From positions 1,019,501-1,083,500 of the forward strand of contig NC_014365.1 in the NCBI RefSeq assembly GCF_000143965.1: DNA of 64,000 nt, written 5' to 3'. Below, in pieces: positions 1 through 10,900 of this stretch (the stretch's first letter is position 1; every line of letters begins with the position of its first letter). Both the position numbers and the translations under genes were made by a program. Source of the DNA: Desulfarculus baarsii DSM 2075 (GTDB lineage Bacteria > Desulfobacterota > Desulfarculia > Desulfarculales > Desulfarculaceae). The notes beneath the pieces are model-generated. The model was given only the letters and a program-made list of their open reading frames with translations, did not search any database and was not told where the DNA came from.

Positions 1-501
1 CAGGGCCAGTGCGGGCCCAACATCGCGCGCCTGCTGACGGGCCAGGAGGACGACGGGGTGCTGCGCGACGAGCTGGTGGAGATCGTCTGCCACATCGACG
101 ACATGCAACCCGAGGACATACCCCTGGCCATCGCCCGGCTGATGAGCGCCGGCGCCCTCGACGCGGCGGCCGCGCCGCTACAGATGAAAAAAGGCCGGCC
201 CGGCTGGCGTTTCATTGTTTTGGCCCGGCCCGAGCAGGCCGAGGAACTGGCCGCCCTGGTCCTGGAGCAGACAACGACCCTGGGCGTGCGTTTGCGACGC
301 ATGGGCCGCATGATCCTGCCGCGCCGCGTGATCGAGGTGCAAAGCCCCTGGGGCCAGGCCCGGATCAAGGTCTCGTCGACCAGCCAGGGCCCTCGCCTGC
401 ACCCCGAGGCCGACGACGTGGCGGCCATCGCCCAGCGCACGGGGCTGGCCCCGGCCAAGGTGCGCCAGGAACTGACCGCCCTGGCCGCGGCCCAGCTCTA
501 A
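1..501 (+). CDS. larC: LarC-type nickel insertion protein, C-terminal part
   Basis: The reading frame is open from the first base, so the gene begins upstream. The visible 166 residues match the C-terminal half of LarC (old DUF111), the CTP-dependent enzyme that puts nickel into the pyridinium dithiocarboxylate mononucleotide cofactor of lactate racemase-type enzymes. The family signature PNIARLLTGQ is followed by the HIDDMQPEDIPLAIARL block, where LarC homologues usually read NIDDM-PE. In lactobacilli larC is made from two frames by frameshifting; here the visible part runs in a single frame. No larA, larB or larE is visible, so the client enzyme is unknown. Confidence 0.85.
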   Translation, partial: QGQCGPNIARLLTGQEDDGVLRDELVEIVCHIDDMQPEDIPLAIARLMSAGALDAAAAPLQMKKGRPGWRFIVLARPEQAEELAALVLEQTTTLGVRLRRMGRMILPRRVIEVQSPWGQARIKVSSTSQGPRLHPEADDVAAIAQRTGLAPAKVRQELTALAAAQL

Positions 502-525
502 AAAAACGCGCGCCGCCAAAGCGCG
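500..525 (-). terminator. Possible rho-independent terminator of the hsp20 pair
   Basis: Read leftward, a CGCGC...GCGCG stem with an 8-9 base loop is followed by a run of seven T. It lies between the converging ends of larC and the downstream hsp20 gene. The stem is short, so the call is tentative. Confidence 0.45.
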
Positions 526-563
526 GGGCCTTGACGGCGCTTGGTTGGTGGCCGGCGGGGGCT

Positions 564-947
564 TTAGGCCTGGCTGACCTGGATCTTGCGCGGCATGGCC
601 TTGGCCGCCTTGGGCAGGCGCAGGGTCAACTGGCCGTTTTTCAGCTCGGCGCTGATCGCTTGGCGGTCAATGGCCTCGTTGATGGTGAACTGGCGCAGAT
701 AGCGGCCCAGTTGATATTCGCGCAGGAGCGGCTCGCCCTCGGCCTCGCCGTTGGCCCCGCCCTGTAGGCGCAGCACGTCGTTTTCCAGGTCGATGGCCAG
801 TTCGTCGGCCTTGACGCCGGGCAGATCGGCCAGCACCACCAGCATCTCGTCGGTCTCATAGATATCCACCGGCGGCTGGAACACGGGCGCGGGCCTGGTT
901 TGCTCGGCGCTGACGTCGGTGGCGGCGTTTTTTTCCAGCATGGTCAT
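564..947 (-). CDS. Small heat shock protein (Hsp20/alpha-crystallin)
   Basis: This 127-residue protein has an alpha-crystallin domain over about residues 22-118 with the GQLTLRLPK strand typical of the family. A C-terminal IxV anchor (IQV at 122-124) normally docks into neighbouring subunits of the oligomer. It should act as an ATP-independent holdase in the cytoplasm. Translation starts at ATG 947 behind GGGAGGA. It lies 15 bp downstream of a second, diverged hsp20 gene on the same strand, so the two are probably co-transcribed and may form mixed oligomers, which is inference. Confidence 0.93.
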   Translation of the reverse strand: MTMLEKNAATDVSAEQTRPAPVFQPPVDIYETDEMLVVLADLPGVKADELAIDLENDVLRLQGGANGEAEGEPLLREYQLGRYLRQFTINEAIDRQAISAELKNGQLTLRLPKAAKAMPRKIQVSQA

Positions 948-962
948 GGCTCATCCTCCCTT

Positions 963-1424
963 CTAGGCCGCGTTTACGGAGATTTTCTTGGGCAGGGCCG
1001 CGGCGGCCTTGGGCAGGATGATGGTCAGGACGCCGTCGGTCAGCTTGGCCGAAACACGCTCCGCGTCCACCTCGTCGGGCAGGCCCAGCATGCGGTTGAA
1101 CTTGGGGTAGGCCCGCTCGCGCCGGTGGAACTTGGCCCCTTCGGGCAGCTCGGGCGGCTTGCGTTCGCCCTTGATGCCCACGTTTTTACCCACCACCGAG
1201 ATATCCACGTCCTCGGCGGCCACGCCGGGCAACTCGGCGGTGACGATGAATTTGTCCTCGGCCTGGCTGATGTTGACCAGCGGAAACACGCCGGCGGAGG
1301 GTAATCCAGCGACTTCGCCGGAAATGGCCCCCAACAGCCGGCCCATTTCCTGACGCAGGCGGTCCACCTCGGACAACGCGCCACGCCAAGAACCATATGG
1401 ATTGAAAATCCTGGTCGTCAACAT
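963..1424 (-). CDS. Small heat shock protein (Hsp20/alpha-crystallin)
   Basis: A 153-residue Hsp20 protein, longer at the N terminus than its neighbour. The N-terminal arm (1-45) resembles class A bacterial small heat shock proteins. The alpha-crystallin domain covers about 48-140 with GVLTIILPK, and a C-terminal ISV gives the IxI/V anchor. The start ATG 1424 has a strong AAAGGAGGAAA site. It is the first gene of the two-gene hsp20 unit. I saw no CIRCE element, sigma-32-type promoter or ROSE thermometer ahead of it that I would defend. Confidence 0.94.
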   Translation of the reverse strand: MLTTRIFNPYGSWRGALSEVDRLRQEMGRLLGAISGEVAGLPSAGVFPLVNISQAEDKFIVTAELPGVAAEDVDISVVGKNVGIKGERKPPELPEGAKFHRRERAYPKFNRMLGLPDEVDAERVSAKLTDGVLTIILPKAAAALPKKISVNAA

Positions 1425-1494
1425 GCGCTTTCCTCCTTTTTTCAGCCATGATCTCTCGGGCCGCCTGGCGTCGGCCCGGTGCTTTACGTTCTAG

Positions 1495-1531
1495 AAAAAA
1501 AATAGGCACGGGCTTTTCCCGCGCAAGCCCG
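1495..1531 (-). terminator. Rho-independent terminator of the eRF1-like gene
   Basis: On the minus strand a CGGGCTT...AAGCCCG stem with a loop of about nine bases is followed within a few bases by eight T. It lies about 80 bp after the stop of the eRF1-like gene and upstream of the hsp20 pair, so it separates the two units. Confidence 0.6.
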
Positions 1532-1612
1532 CGCCGCCAAAAAAATGTCGTGCGTCGTTTGGCCGGCGGCGCGGCCCCTGCCGGGTGGGGTCGCGCCGCC
1601 GGGGCGTCGGTT

Positions 1613-2740
1613 CTAGGAGTAGCGCAGCATGGCCGCGACGCCGCCCATGTCGTCGAGGATGGAGTCTTCGGCCACCTGCTCCAGGCGCGCGCCCGAGGCC
1701 AGGGCCCGGGCCACGGCCAGGTTGACCACATCGGCGACGGCGGTCATTTTCTGGCCGCAGATGGGGCAGGGCTCGGCCACGTGACGCAGCCGGCCGCAGG
1801 CCGGGCAGACGCCGCCGGCGGCGCGGTAGCCCCGCTTGACCACCAGCGTGCGCACCTGGCCCTCGTAGACGCTGGCCAGCACCTGGTTGAGGCCGGTGGC
1901 CACCTTGCCGCCGGGGCCCAGGTTTTCGGACATGGTCCGCAACAGGTCGTGTTGGCGAACTCGGCGGGCCTTTTCTTGAACCTCGGCGATGTGCTGGGCC
2001 ACCTGGCCGGCCGGCGCGCCGCAGTCGGCGACGAACGATCCGGCCAGGAGTTTGGCCAACTCGGGCGGCAGTTGGGCGGCGAACTCGTCGGCGGCCTGGC
2101 GCGCGCCGCCGACGATGAGTTGCTGGCAGTCCAGCTCGTGGCACAGGTTTTTGACGATGGCGGTGACGGCCTTGTGAAAGCGGGCCGCGGCCTGGTCTTC
2201 CCAGCGGCCGACCTGGTTGTCGCCGGCGCGACCCTGGCCGCCGTCGCGTTCGAAAACGCCTTCCTCGGCGCTGAGTTGGGTCAGCTCCAGCTCCCTGACC
2301 TCGCCCAGATAGCCGAAAAACAGCCGCGCGGCCTTGCGGTCGATGAGCACGGTCAGGCTGCGGCGGTGGTCCGAGGCCAGGGCCGCCAGGGGCCGGATGT
2401 AGGGCGCGGGGCCGACCTCGAGCATGTTGGGCACGGGCGCGGCCAGGGCGTAGGCCTGGAACATGCCGGATTTGCTGGAAGAAAATACGGCCAAGCCTCG
2501 GCCGTGATCCGCTGGCAACTCCTCGACATGGCGCATTATCGCTTGACGGTCGGCGGCCAGATCGTCCCATTGGCCGGCCGCGCCGTTGCCTTGCAGCTGT
2601 TTCTCGGCGCGTTTGATCATCTCGCCCATGGCCAGGCCGCGGGCGTCGCGCAGGCCGTCCAGGCTCAGGTAGAGGCTGACAATGCCGTGGGGATGGGCGT
2701 CCAACTGGGCAAGGTGGCGCAGGGTCGTTGCGTCAAGCAT
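1613..2740 (-). CDS. Bacterial eRF1-like protein (baeRF family) with zinc ribbon
   Basis: A 375-residue protein resembling the bacterial relatives of archaeal/eukaryotic release factor 1 (baeRF/Host_attach-like group). The central part carries the VLIDRKAARLFFGYLGEV block and the QLIVGGARQAADEF block of the family. A zinc ribbon follows, with CPACG at about 312-316 and CPICG at about 325-329. Members are predicted to work on stalled or hibernating ribosomes; this is family-level inference. The start was placed at ATG 2740, not further upstream, because AAGGAGGAG lies just before it and similarity begins there. Its position beside two Hsp20 genes fits a stress role. Confidence 0.75.
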   Translation of the reverse strand: MLDATTLRHLAQLDAHPHGIVSLYLSLDGLRDARGLAMGEMIKRAEKQLQGNGAAGQWDDLAADRQAIMRHVEELPADHGRGLAVFSSSKSGMFQAYALAAPVPNMLEVGPAPYIRPLAALASDHRRSLTVLIDRKAARLFFGYLGEVRELELTQLSAEEGVFERDGGQGRAGDNQVGRWEDQAAARFHKAVTAIVKNLCHELDCQQLIVGGARQAADEFAAQLPPELAKLLAGSFVADCGAPAGQVAQHIAEVQEKARRVRQHDLLRTMSENLGPGGKVATGLNQVLASVYEGQVRTLVVKRGYRAAGGVCPACGRLRHVAEPCPICGQKMTAVADVVNLAVARALASGARLEQVAEDSILDDMGGVAAMLRYS

Positions 2741-3051
2741 CTGGTGCTCCTCCTTGAATAAAATGGGGACGACGCGGCTCGCCGGGCGCGAACCGGTGGG
2801 CAAGAAGCGGTCGCCGGCCGCGTGATGGGGGGAAGGGCGCGGCGCTGGGCCGCTGGCGGTCGGGGCCTGGCCCGGCCAGATGGAGGCTCCGCCCGGCGCT
2901 GGGCGGATCATGACGCCTCCCGTCAAAAGGATGGTGTGGGGCAAACCCCTTCATATTTTTAGGTTATCGCCGCCGTTGGCCAGGGTCAAGGGCCGGTTGG
3001 CCGGGCGCCGATTATTTTTTCGCGCCTGGGCCGGCCGGGGCAATCAAGAGC

Positions 3052-3080
3052 TTGCAAGACGAGATGATTGTTCATAAACT
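3052..3080 (+). promoter_or_regulatory. Candidate sigma-70 promoter of the fleQ-like gene
   Basis: TTGCAA at 3052-3057 and TAAACT at 3075-3080 are separated by exactly 17 bp; each matches consensus at four of six positions. The predicted start falls at the left edge of the inverted repeat at 3082-3111, so the repeat would be either the first bases of the mRNA or an operator over the start site. Confidence 0.45.
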
Positions 3081-3081
3081 A

Positions 3082-3111
3082 CAAGCTGCGTCGAAAAAAT
3101 GACGCAGCTTG
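3082..3111. repeat. Perfect inverted repeat, 11-bp arms, 8-base AT-rich spacer
   Basis: CAAGCTGCGTC at 3082-3092 and its exact reverse complement at 3101-3111 flank GAAAAAAT. It lies 25 bp upstream of the chosen ATG of the fleQ-like gene and just after the candidate promoter. There is no T-tract after it, so it is not an ordinary terminator. An operator (possibly autoregulatory) or a 5' stabilising hairpin would both fit. Confidence 0.8.
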
Positions 3112-3136
3112 CCGCCAAGGGTTGGCCGAGGACAGC

Positions 3137-4549
<1,413 letters not shown>

Positions 4550-4659
4550 TGGCGTCGAAATTTTGACGACGCTGGGCGGCCCGGCCAGACGCCGGCTCGG
4601 CCTGATAATTAGGCCATATTATTCGGCAAGATAGCCGCGTTACACGCCGCCGCTCGCTT

Positions 4660-4676
4660 TGGCGCGCCGCTTGCAG
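4660..4676 (+). promoter_or_regulatory. Sigma-54 promoter of the AMIN/TPR gene
   Basis: TGGCGCGCCGCTTGCAG matches the -24/-12 consensus TGGCAC-N5-TTGCW. The GG at 4661-4662 and GC at 4673-4674 are twelve positions apart, as required. Transcription would start near 4686, about 85 bp before the ATG at 4771. The preceding gene encodes a sigma-54 activator. Confidence 0.75.
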
Positions 4677-4770
4677 CGCCCCATGCCAGGCCCCGCCAGG
4701 GGCGTTTGGCCATTTTGCCCCGACGCGGGCTTTCGCGGGGAGTCGCCTTATCAAGCATCGTGGCCCGCAT

Positions 4771-7700
4771 ATGTTTTTTGCCTTGGCGCTGGTGGCGCTG
4801 GCGTTTAGCGCCTGGCCGGCGGCGGCCGCGCGCCTGACCGACGTGTCGGTGACCCAGAGCGGCGGGGCGACCAGGCTGGTGCTGCGCGCCGACGGGCCGT
4901 TGCGCTTTCAACTCGACCTCACCGGCCCCGAATCCATCGAGATAGCCCTGGCCGAGACGATCATGGCCGCTGAACTGCCCGCCGTGCCCCAGGGCCTGAT
5001 CGGCGACATCGGCCTCGACCGCCGGGGCGACGACCTGGTGTTGGCGGTGCGCTTCAGCCAGCCAGGGGTGACGGTGCTGCCGATCTACGACGCCCCGGCC
5101 AAGCGCCTGACCATCGAGTTGGGCGGTCGGCCCGGTCAGGAAGAACGCCTGGCCCCGCCGCCAGAGCCCGAACCGAGCGCCACGCCCGCGCCAACCGCCG
5201 AACCAGCCGCCACGCCCACGCCGCCGACCCAGGTCGCGCCGGCGGCGGCCACCGCGCCGTTGGTGCGGGCCGTGCGCGTGGTCAGCCACGACGGCTTCAC
5301 GCGGGTGGCGCTGTTGGCCGACGGGCCCATCGAGGCGTCTTTTCAGGCCGAGGGCCAGGTGGGCTGGCTGCGCCTGAAACGAGGCGGCCTGGCCCCGGAC
5401 GCTAGCTGGGACAGGCCCGACAGGCGCGTGCTGGGCCTGGGCGTCATCGGCCGCCAGCCCCTGGTGCTGCGCCTGCAACTGGCCCGGCCGGCGGTGCGTC
5501 ACCGCCTGTTCGCCGCCGAGGATGGCCGTAGCGCCGTGTTGGACCTGGACCTGGACGGCCCGCCGCCGGCCGCCAGCACCCGCCAGCCCATGCCCGCGCC
5601 GCCGGCCGCGGCCGAACCGACGCCGGAACCGACCGCCACGCCCACGGCGAGCCCGCCGCCGCCCGCGCCCGAGGCCAGCGCGCCCACGGCAAGCCCGGCA
5701 CCGCCCGCGCCCGAGGCGCCGAAAACGGCCCTTGCCGGCCCCGTCACGCCCGCGCCGACGCCGGGCTTTTCGGCCCGGATGGAACTGCGCGCCCAGCACC
5801 TGGCTCGCAACATGCCGGCCCTGGCCGCCGTGGCCACCATCGACCGCCGCGAACCCTATCTGGCCCGTGGGCCCATGCCGCCCATGCCCACGCCGCCGGC
5901 CCTGGCCCGGCCGCGCCAGACGGCCACGGCCCAACCCGGCCCCACCCCCGGACCGCCTCAAGACGCGGCCCAGGTGCTGGCGGCGATCAAAAACGCCCAG
6001 CAAGCCGCGCCGGCCCAGCCATCGACGCCAGCCAGCCAGCCAGCGCCGGCCAGCCAGGCCACGCCCGCGCCGCCGACCGCCGCGCAAGAGGCCGACCGCC
6101 AGCGTCAGATTGCCGACGCCCTGCTCAGCCGTGGCCGCTCCGCCCTGGAGGAGCGCGACTACAACCAGGCGCTGTTGGCCTTTCAGGAGCTGATGGACCG
6201 CTTCCCCAAGGATCAGGCCGTCGGTGAGGCCATGTTTCGCTTCGCCGATGCTTTTTATTACGAAAATGAACGCAAGATGGCCGCCAAGTTCCACGACGTG
6301 ATGTTCAACTATCAGCGGGCCATCGACCTCCACCCCCAGTCGGACCAAGTGCCCTGGGCCCTGCTGATGATGGGCAAGGCCAGCATGGCCTTTGGCGAGC
6401 CCTTCCGGGGCATGGGCTATTTCGAAATCGTCATCAACGATTACCCCAAGAGCCCCTACGTGCCCCTGGCCCTGGTCAACCGCGGCGGCGCCTTCCAGGA
6501 GCAGGGCAAGTTCGCCATGGCCGTGGCCGAATACGAGCGCGTCCTGGCCAGCTATCCCCAAAGCGACTATCGCGTCGACGCCCAATGGGGCCTGGCCAAG
6601 GCCTATTTCGGCATGGCCCGCTTTCGTGCGGCCAGCGACGTTCTGCTGGAAATGGCCAAGGAAAACCCGCAGATGCATCTGCAAAACCCGGAGTTGCTCT
6701 ATTACCTTGGCGAGGCTGAATTCCAACTGCGCGACTACAACAAGGCCCGTTTCTATTTCCTGTGGGCCCTCAATATCCGCCCCGACATGCGCGACGGCGA
6801 CATCATCCTCACCCGCGTCGGCGACTCCTACGGCTACCAGGGCCAGGACCGCGCCGCCCGCGAGATCTACGCCCAGGTCATCGACATGTACCCCGATACC
6901 GACGGGGCGCTGGTGGCGCGCATCCGCCTGGCCGAATCGCCGGAAAAGGATATCGAGCACCCCTGGGACATCTTCCAGGTCAAGGCCGACCTGGACGCCT
7001 ACCGCACCTACAAGGAGATCGCCGATAAATACGCCGACCGTCAGGTGGGCCAGTTGGCCAAGGTCAAGCTGGCGGTCTATCACTACAAGAAAAACGAGTT
7101 CGTCAAGGCCATCGACACCCTGGAAAAATTCTTGCAGCTAAACCCCAACACGCCTTTCCGGCCCGAGGTGGACTACACCATGAACCTGGCGGCCATCGGG
7201 CTGCTGGAGGGCCTGCGCGCCGAAAACAAGCCCATGGAGCTGATGGACGCCTATTTGCGCAACCGCGTCCTGTTGACCAGACCCAACAGCAACCAGATGC
7301 TTTCGCTTTTGGCCTGGGCCTACGAATCCACCGGGCTCTACGACCGGGCGGCCGGGCTCTACAAGGTGCTGGCCAGCCGAGGCATGGTCGACTCCAAGAT
7401 CTGGCTGGCCTGGGCCGAGAACCTGGCCAAGAGCGGCCAGACCAAGGAGGCCGTGGGCGTGCTGGAAGATATCGACACGGCCAATCTCAAGGGCCCCGAG
7501 ATCACCCGCGTGCGGTCGCTTCTGGGGCGCATGCTCTGCCTGGATGGCCAATATGAAAAGGCGGCCAAGGCGCTGCAAGAGCTGATCAAGGGCAGCCCCA
7601 ACCACGGCGGGGCCGAGGCCGATTACCGGGCCTTGGGCCAATCGCTGGCCGCCCTGAATCGCCCGGCCGAGGCCTTGCCGGCCTTCGAGAAGGCCATCGC

Positions 7701-8028
7701 GTTGTTGACGCCCATGCAAGGGCCCGAGATCGACCTGGAGCGCTATCTGCTGGCCATGGAGGCCGGGGCGGCGGCGGTGGCCAGCGGCAAGCTCGACCTG
7801 GGCGTGACCCACTTCGCCACCGCCGAAAGCCTGGCCCAGAGCCCGGCCGACAAGGCCCAGGCCATGTACGAGCTTTCGCGGACCTATGGTCGCCTGGGCC
7901 AGAGCAAGCGCATGACCGAGGTGCTAAACGACCTGGCCAAGATGGACCTGACGCCGTGGTCGGAGATGGCCAAGGGCGCGCTCAACGACCAAAAGCTCTC
8001 CAAGCGCTTGCTTCAGATGGGGAAATAG
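4771..8028 (+). CDS. Secreted two-AMIN-like-domain TPR protein of the flagellar locus
   Basis: A 1085-residue exported protein of unknown exact function. A hydrophobic signal segment (FFALALVALAFSAWPAAAA) comes first. Two AMIN-like beta domains follow at about residues 22-125 and 160-265 (TRLVLRADGPLRFQLDL and TRVALLADGPIEASFQ); AMIN domains of PilQ and AmiC bind peptidoglycan. Residues 130-165 and 265-440 are Pro/Ala/Thr-rich linkers. From about 445 to the end it is built of tetratricopeptide repeats. It lies alone between two sigma-54 activators, behind its own sigma-54 promoter, where gammaproteobacteria carry a sensor kinase. It may be a peptidoglycan-bound scaffold or checkpoint for flagellum assembly; this is inference. 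The start lacks a good SD, and a TTG at 4705 would add 22 residues. Confidence 0.85.
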   Translation: MFFALALVALAFSAWPAAAARLTDVSVTQSGGATRLVLRADGPLRFQLDLTGPESIEIALAETIMAAELPAVPQGLIGDIGLDRRGDDLVLAVRFSQPGVTVLPIYDAPAKRLTIELGGRPGQEERLAPPPEPEPSATPAPTAEPAATPTPPTQVAPAAATAPLVRAVRVVSHDGFTRVALLADGPIEASFQAEGQVGWLRLKRGGLAPDASWDRPDRRVLGLGVIGRQPLVLRLQLARPAVRHRLFAAEDGRSAVLDLDLDGPPPAASTRQPMPAPPAAAEPTPEPTATPTASPPPPAPEASAPTASPAPPAPEAPKTALAGPVTPAPTPGFSARMELRAQHLARNMPALAAVATIDRREPYLARGPMPPMPTPPALARPRQTATAQPGPTPGPPQDAAQVLAAIKNAQQAAPAQPSTPASQPAPASQATPAPPTAAQEADRQRQIADALLSRGRSALEERDYNQALLAFQELMDRFPKDQAVGEAMFRFADAFYYENERKMAAKFHDVMFNYQRAIDLHPQSDQVPWALLMMGKASMAFGEPFRGMGYFEIVINDYPKSPYVPLALVNRGGAFQEQGKFAMAVAEYERVLASYPQSDYRVDAQWGLAKAYFGMARFRAASDVLLEMAKENPQMHLQNPELLYYLGEAEFQLRDYNKARFYFLWALNIRPDMRDGDIILTRVGDSYGYQGQDRAAREIYAQVIDMYPDTDGALVARIRLAESPEKDIEHPWDIFQVKADLDAYRTYKEIADKYADRQVGQLAKVKLAVYHYKKNEFVKAIDTLEKFLQLNPNTPFRPEVDYTMNLAAIGLLEGLRAENKPMELMDAYLRNRVLLTRPNSNQMLSLLAWAYESTGLYDRAAGLYKVLASRGMVDSKIWLAWAENLAKSGQTKEAVGVLEDIDTANLKGPEITRVRSLLGRMLCLDGQYEKAAKALQELIKGSPNHGGAEADYRALGQSLAALNRPAEALPAFEKAIALLTPMQGPEIDLERYLLAMEAGAAAVASGKLDLGVTHFATAESLAQSPADKAQAMYELSRTYGRLGQSKRMTEVLNDLAKMDLTPWSEMAKGALNDQKLSKRLLQMGK

Positions 8029-8107
8029 TGATTTGCTCTTGTGCTATACTCGGAGGCGGGGCAAAATCAGCCTGCTGCGCTAACCCATTGCTGGCCGGAA
8101 GCCGTTG

Positions 8108-9505
<1,398 letters not shown>

Positions 9506-9666
9506 TCTTGACGCGGCCCGGCAAGTCTCGCCCGGCAGTCAAATAATTGGCGCGCCTTTCACCGGGTCGGACCTGGCGGGGCTTGGGCCGGCCCAGCGGG
9601 CCCAAGGCGCGAAAGATGCTGGCCCTTTGGCCGCCCGGCCAGCTTGGGGCGCGCGCGTTCGACGTT

Positions 9667-9683
9667 TGGCATATCGCTTGCAT
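9667..9683 (+). promoter_or_regulatory. Sigma-54 promoter of the flgB operon
   Basis: TGGCATATCGCTTGCAT is a near-consensus -24/-12 element with GG at 9668-9669 and GC at 9680-9681. The start would be near 9693, 33 bp before the flgB ATG at 9726, which has AGGAGAGG ahead of it. It is the obvious target for the upstream AAA+ activators. Confidence 0.85.
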
Positions 9684-9725
9684 GGTTGTTGGCAAACATC
9701 CGACGCGCACCGTCAGGAGAGGCCA

Positions 9726-10127
9726 ATGTCCATCGTCGATATTTTCGATCGCAACGTCGAGTTGCTCAACGCCAACCTGGACCGCCGCGCCCAGAGCCAC
9801 CGGCTGATCGCCCGCAACGTCTCCAACATCGACACGCCAAACTATAGCGGCACCGGCCTGGAGTTTGAAAAACAACTGCGCGCGGCCATCAAGGGCGACG
9901 TGTTGCCCACCAGCATGCAACGCACCGACCCGCGGCACCTGCCCATCGACGAAGGGGCCGCCTTCGCCGACGCCCAAGGCGTCTACAAGGACACCGGCCC
10001 GGTGCACCTGGACATCGAAATGAGCAAGCTGGCCGAGAACAACATCATGTTCAACACCATGGTCACCCTGCTCAACAAGAAATTCTCGCTGCTCAAGACG
10101 GCCATCGCCGATTCGGGAGGCAAGTAG
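9726..10127 (+). CDS. flgB: Flagellar basal-body rod protein FlgB
   Basis: A 133-residue proximal rod subunit. The N terminus (IVDIFDRNVELLNANLDRRA) and the ARNVSNIDTPNY motif are typical of FlgB, and the C-terminal helix keeps the NNIMFNTMVTLLNKKF pattern. It is exported by the flagellar type III system and builds the rod with FlgC, FlgF, FlgG and FliE. It is the first gene of a nine-gene operon with very short spacings. The start at 9726 is fixed by AGGAGAGG and by family length. Confidence 0.96.
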   Translation: MSIVDIFDRNVELLNANLDRRAQSHRLIARNVSNIDTPNYSGTGLEFEKQLRAAIKGDVLPTSMQRTDPRHLPIDEGAAFADAQGVYKDTGPVHLDIEMSKLAENNIMFNTMVTLLNKKFSLLKTAIADSGGK

Positions 10128-10128
10128 C

Positions 10129-10572
10129 ATGGACTTCGTCACATCCATGGAGATCAGCGCCAGCGGCCTGAGCGCCCAGCGCACGCGGCTCAACATCATC
10201 AGCCAGAACCTGGCCAACGCCGAGACCACCCGCACCGCCGAGGGCGGGCCTTATCGCCGGCGGGTGACCGTCATGTCGGCCCAGCCCTTTGTCTCGCACC
10301 TGGAGCAGGCCATCGATTCGCCGCCTCAGCAGCAAGACCCGCGCAAGGGCGTGCTGGTCAACGAGATCGCCCAGGACAACTCGCCCTTCAAGAAGGTCCA
10401 CGACCCCAGTCACCCCGACGCCGACGCCGATGGTTACGTGCTCTACCCCAACGTGGACGTGGTCACCGAGATGGTCAACCTCATCAGCGCCACCCGTTCC
10501 TACGAGGCCAACGTCTCGGCGGTGGGCGCCAGCAAGAACATGGCCCTCAAGGCCCTGGAAATCGCCCGCTAG
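10129..10572 (+). CDS. flgC: Flagellar basal-body rod protein FlgC
   Basis: A 147-residue rod protein. It carries the family N-terminal motif for secreted rod/hook proteins (SGLSAQRTRLNIISQNLANA) and the matching C-terminal helix (EMVNLISATRSYEANV). It begins one base after the flgB stop, with GGAGG inside the end of flgB, so translation is probably coupled. The product is polymerised in the proximal rod in the periplasm. Confidence 0.96.
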   Translation: MDFVTSMEISASGLSAQRTRLNIISQNLANAETTRTAEGGPYRRRVTVMSAQPFVSHLEQAIDSPPQQQDPRKGVLVNEIAQDNSPFKKVHDPSHPDADADGYVLYPNVDVVTEMVNLISATRSYEANVSAVGASKNMALKALEIAR

Positions 10573-10587
10573 CCCAAGGAGTGAGTC

Positions 10588-10881
10588 ATGAGCGTCGGCC
10601 CGATCAAACCCCTCGTCGGCATGGTTACCGGCACGCCCGGCTTCCAGGATCCCAAGGCCCAGGGCGGCTTCGCCGACACCCTCAAGCAGGCTGTCAACGA
10701 GGTGGAACAGATGCACCAGACAGCCGAAAACTCGGTGCAGGACCTGGCCACCGGCAGCCGCAAGACCCTGCACCAGACCATGATCGACGTGGAAAAGGCC
10801 GACATCGCCTTTCGCATGCTCATGGGCGTGCGCGGCAAGATGATCGGCGCCTACCAGGAAATCTGGCGGATGAATTTCTAG
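10588..10881 (+). CDS. fliE: Flagellar hook-basal body protein FliE
   Basis: A 97-residue protein matching FliE, which joins the MS ring to the rod and is among the first substrates of the flagellar export gate. Family features are the FADTLKQAVNEVEQMHQ helix and the C-terminal MIDVEKADIAFRMLMGVRGK segment. It lies 15 bp after flgC behind AAGGAGTGA. Confidence 0.95.
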   Translation: MSVGPIKPLVGMVTGTPGFQDPKAQGGFADTLKQAVNEVEQMHQTAENSVQDLATGSRKTLHQTMIDVEKADIAFRMLMGVRGKMIGAYQEIWRMNF

Positions 10882-10900
10882 CCCGAGGGGACCGACAGCC

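Larger units (their letters stand above)
2741..3136. other. Divergent intergenic region, eRF1-like gene / fleQ-like gene
   Basis: A 396 bp non-coding stretch between divergent genes. It holds a perfect 11-bp inverted repeat and a plausible sigma-70 promoter for the rightward gene, both listed separately. Leftward, TTGACC at about 2988-2993 with a weak TAACCT 17 bp away could serve the eRF1-like gene, giving a leader of about 215 bases; this is low confidence. No ORF here looks real. Confidence 0.5.

Noticed and set aside
1425-1494. RNA thermometer or CIRCE element before the hsp20 pair
   Set aside because: A GC stem is present, but no ROSE/fourU pairing with the SD and no CIRCE repeat could be found.
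4609-7083. 824-codon open frame on the minus strand under the AMIN/TPR gene
   Set aside because: Low-complexity Gly/Arg/His shadow of the Pro/Ala-rich linker on the plus strand.
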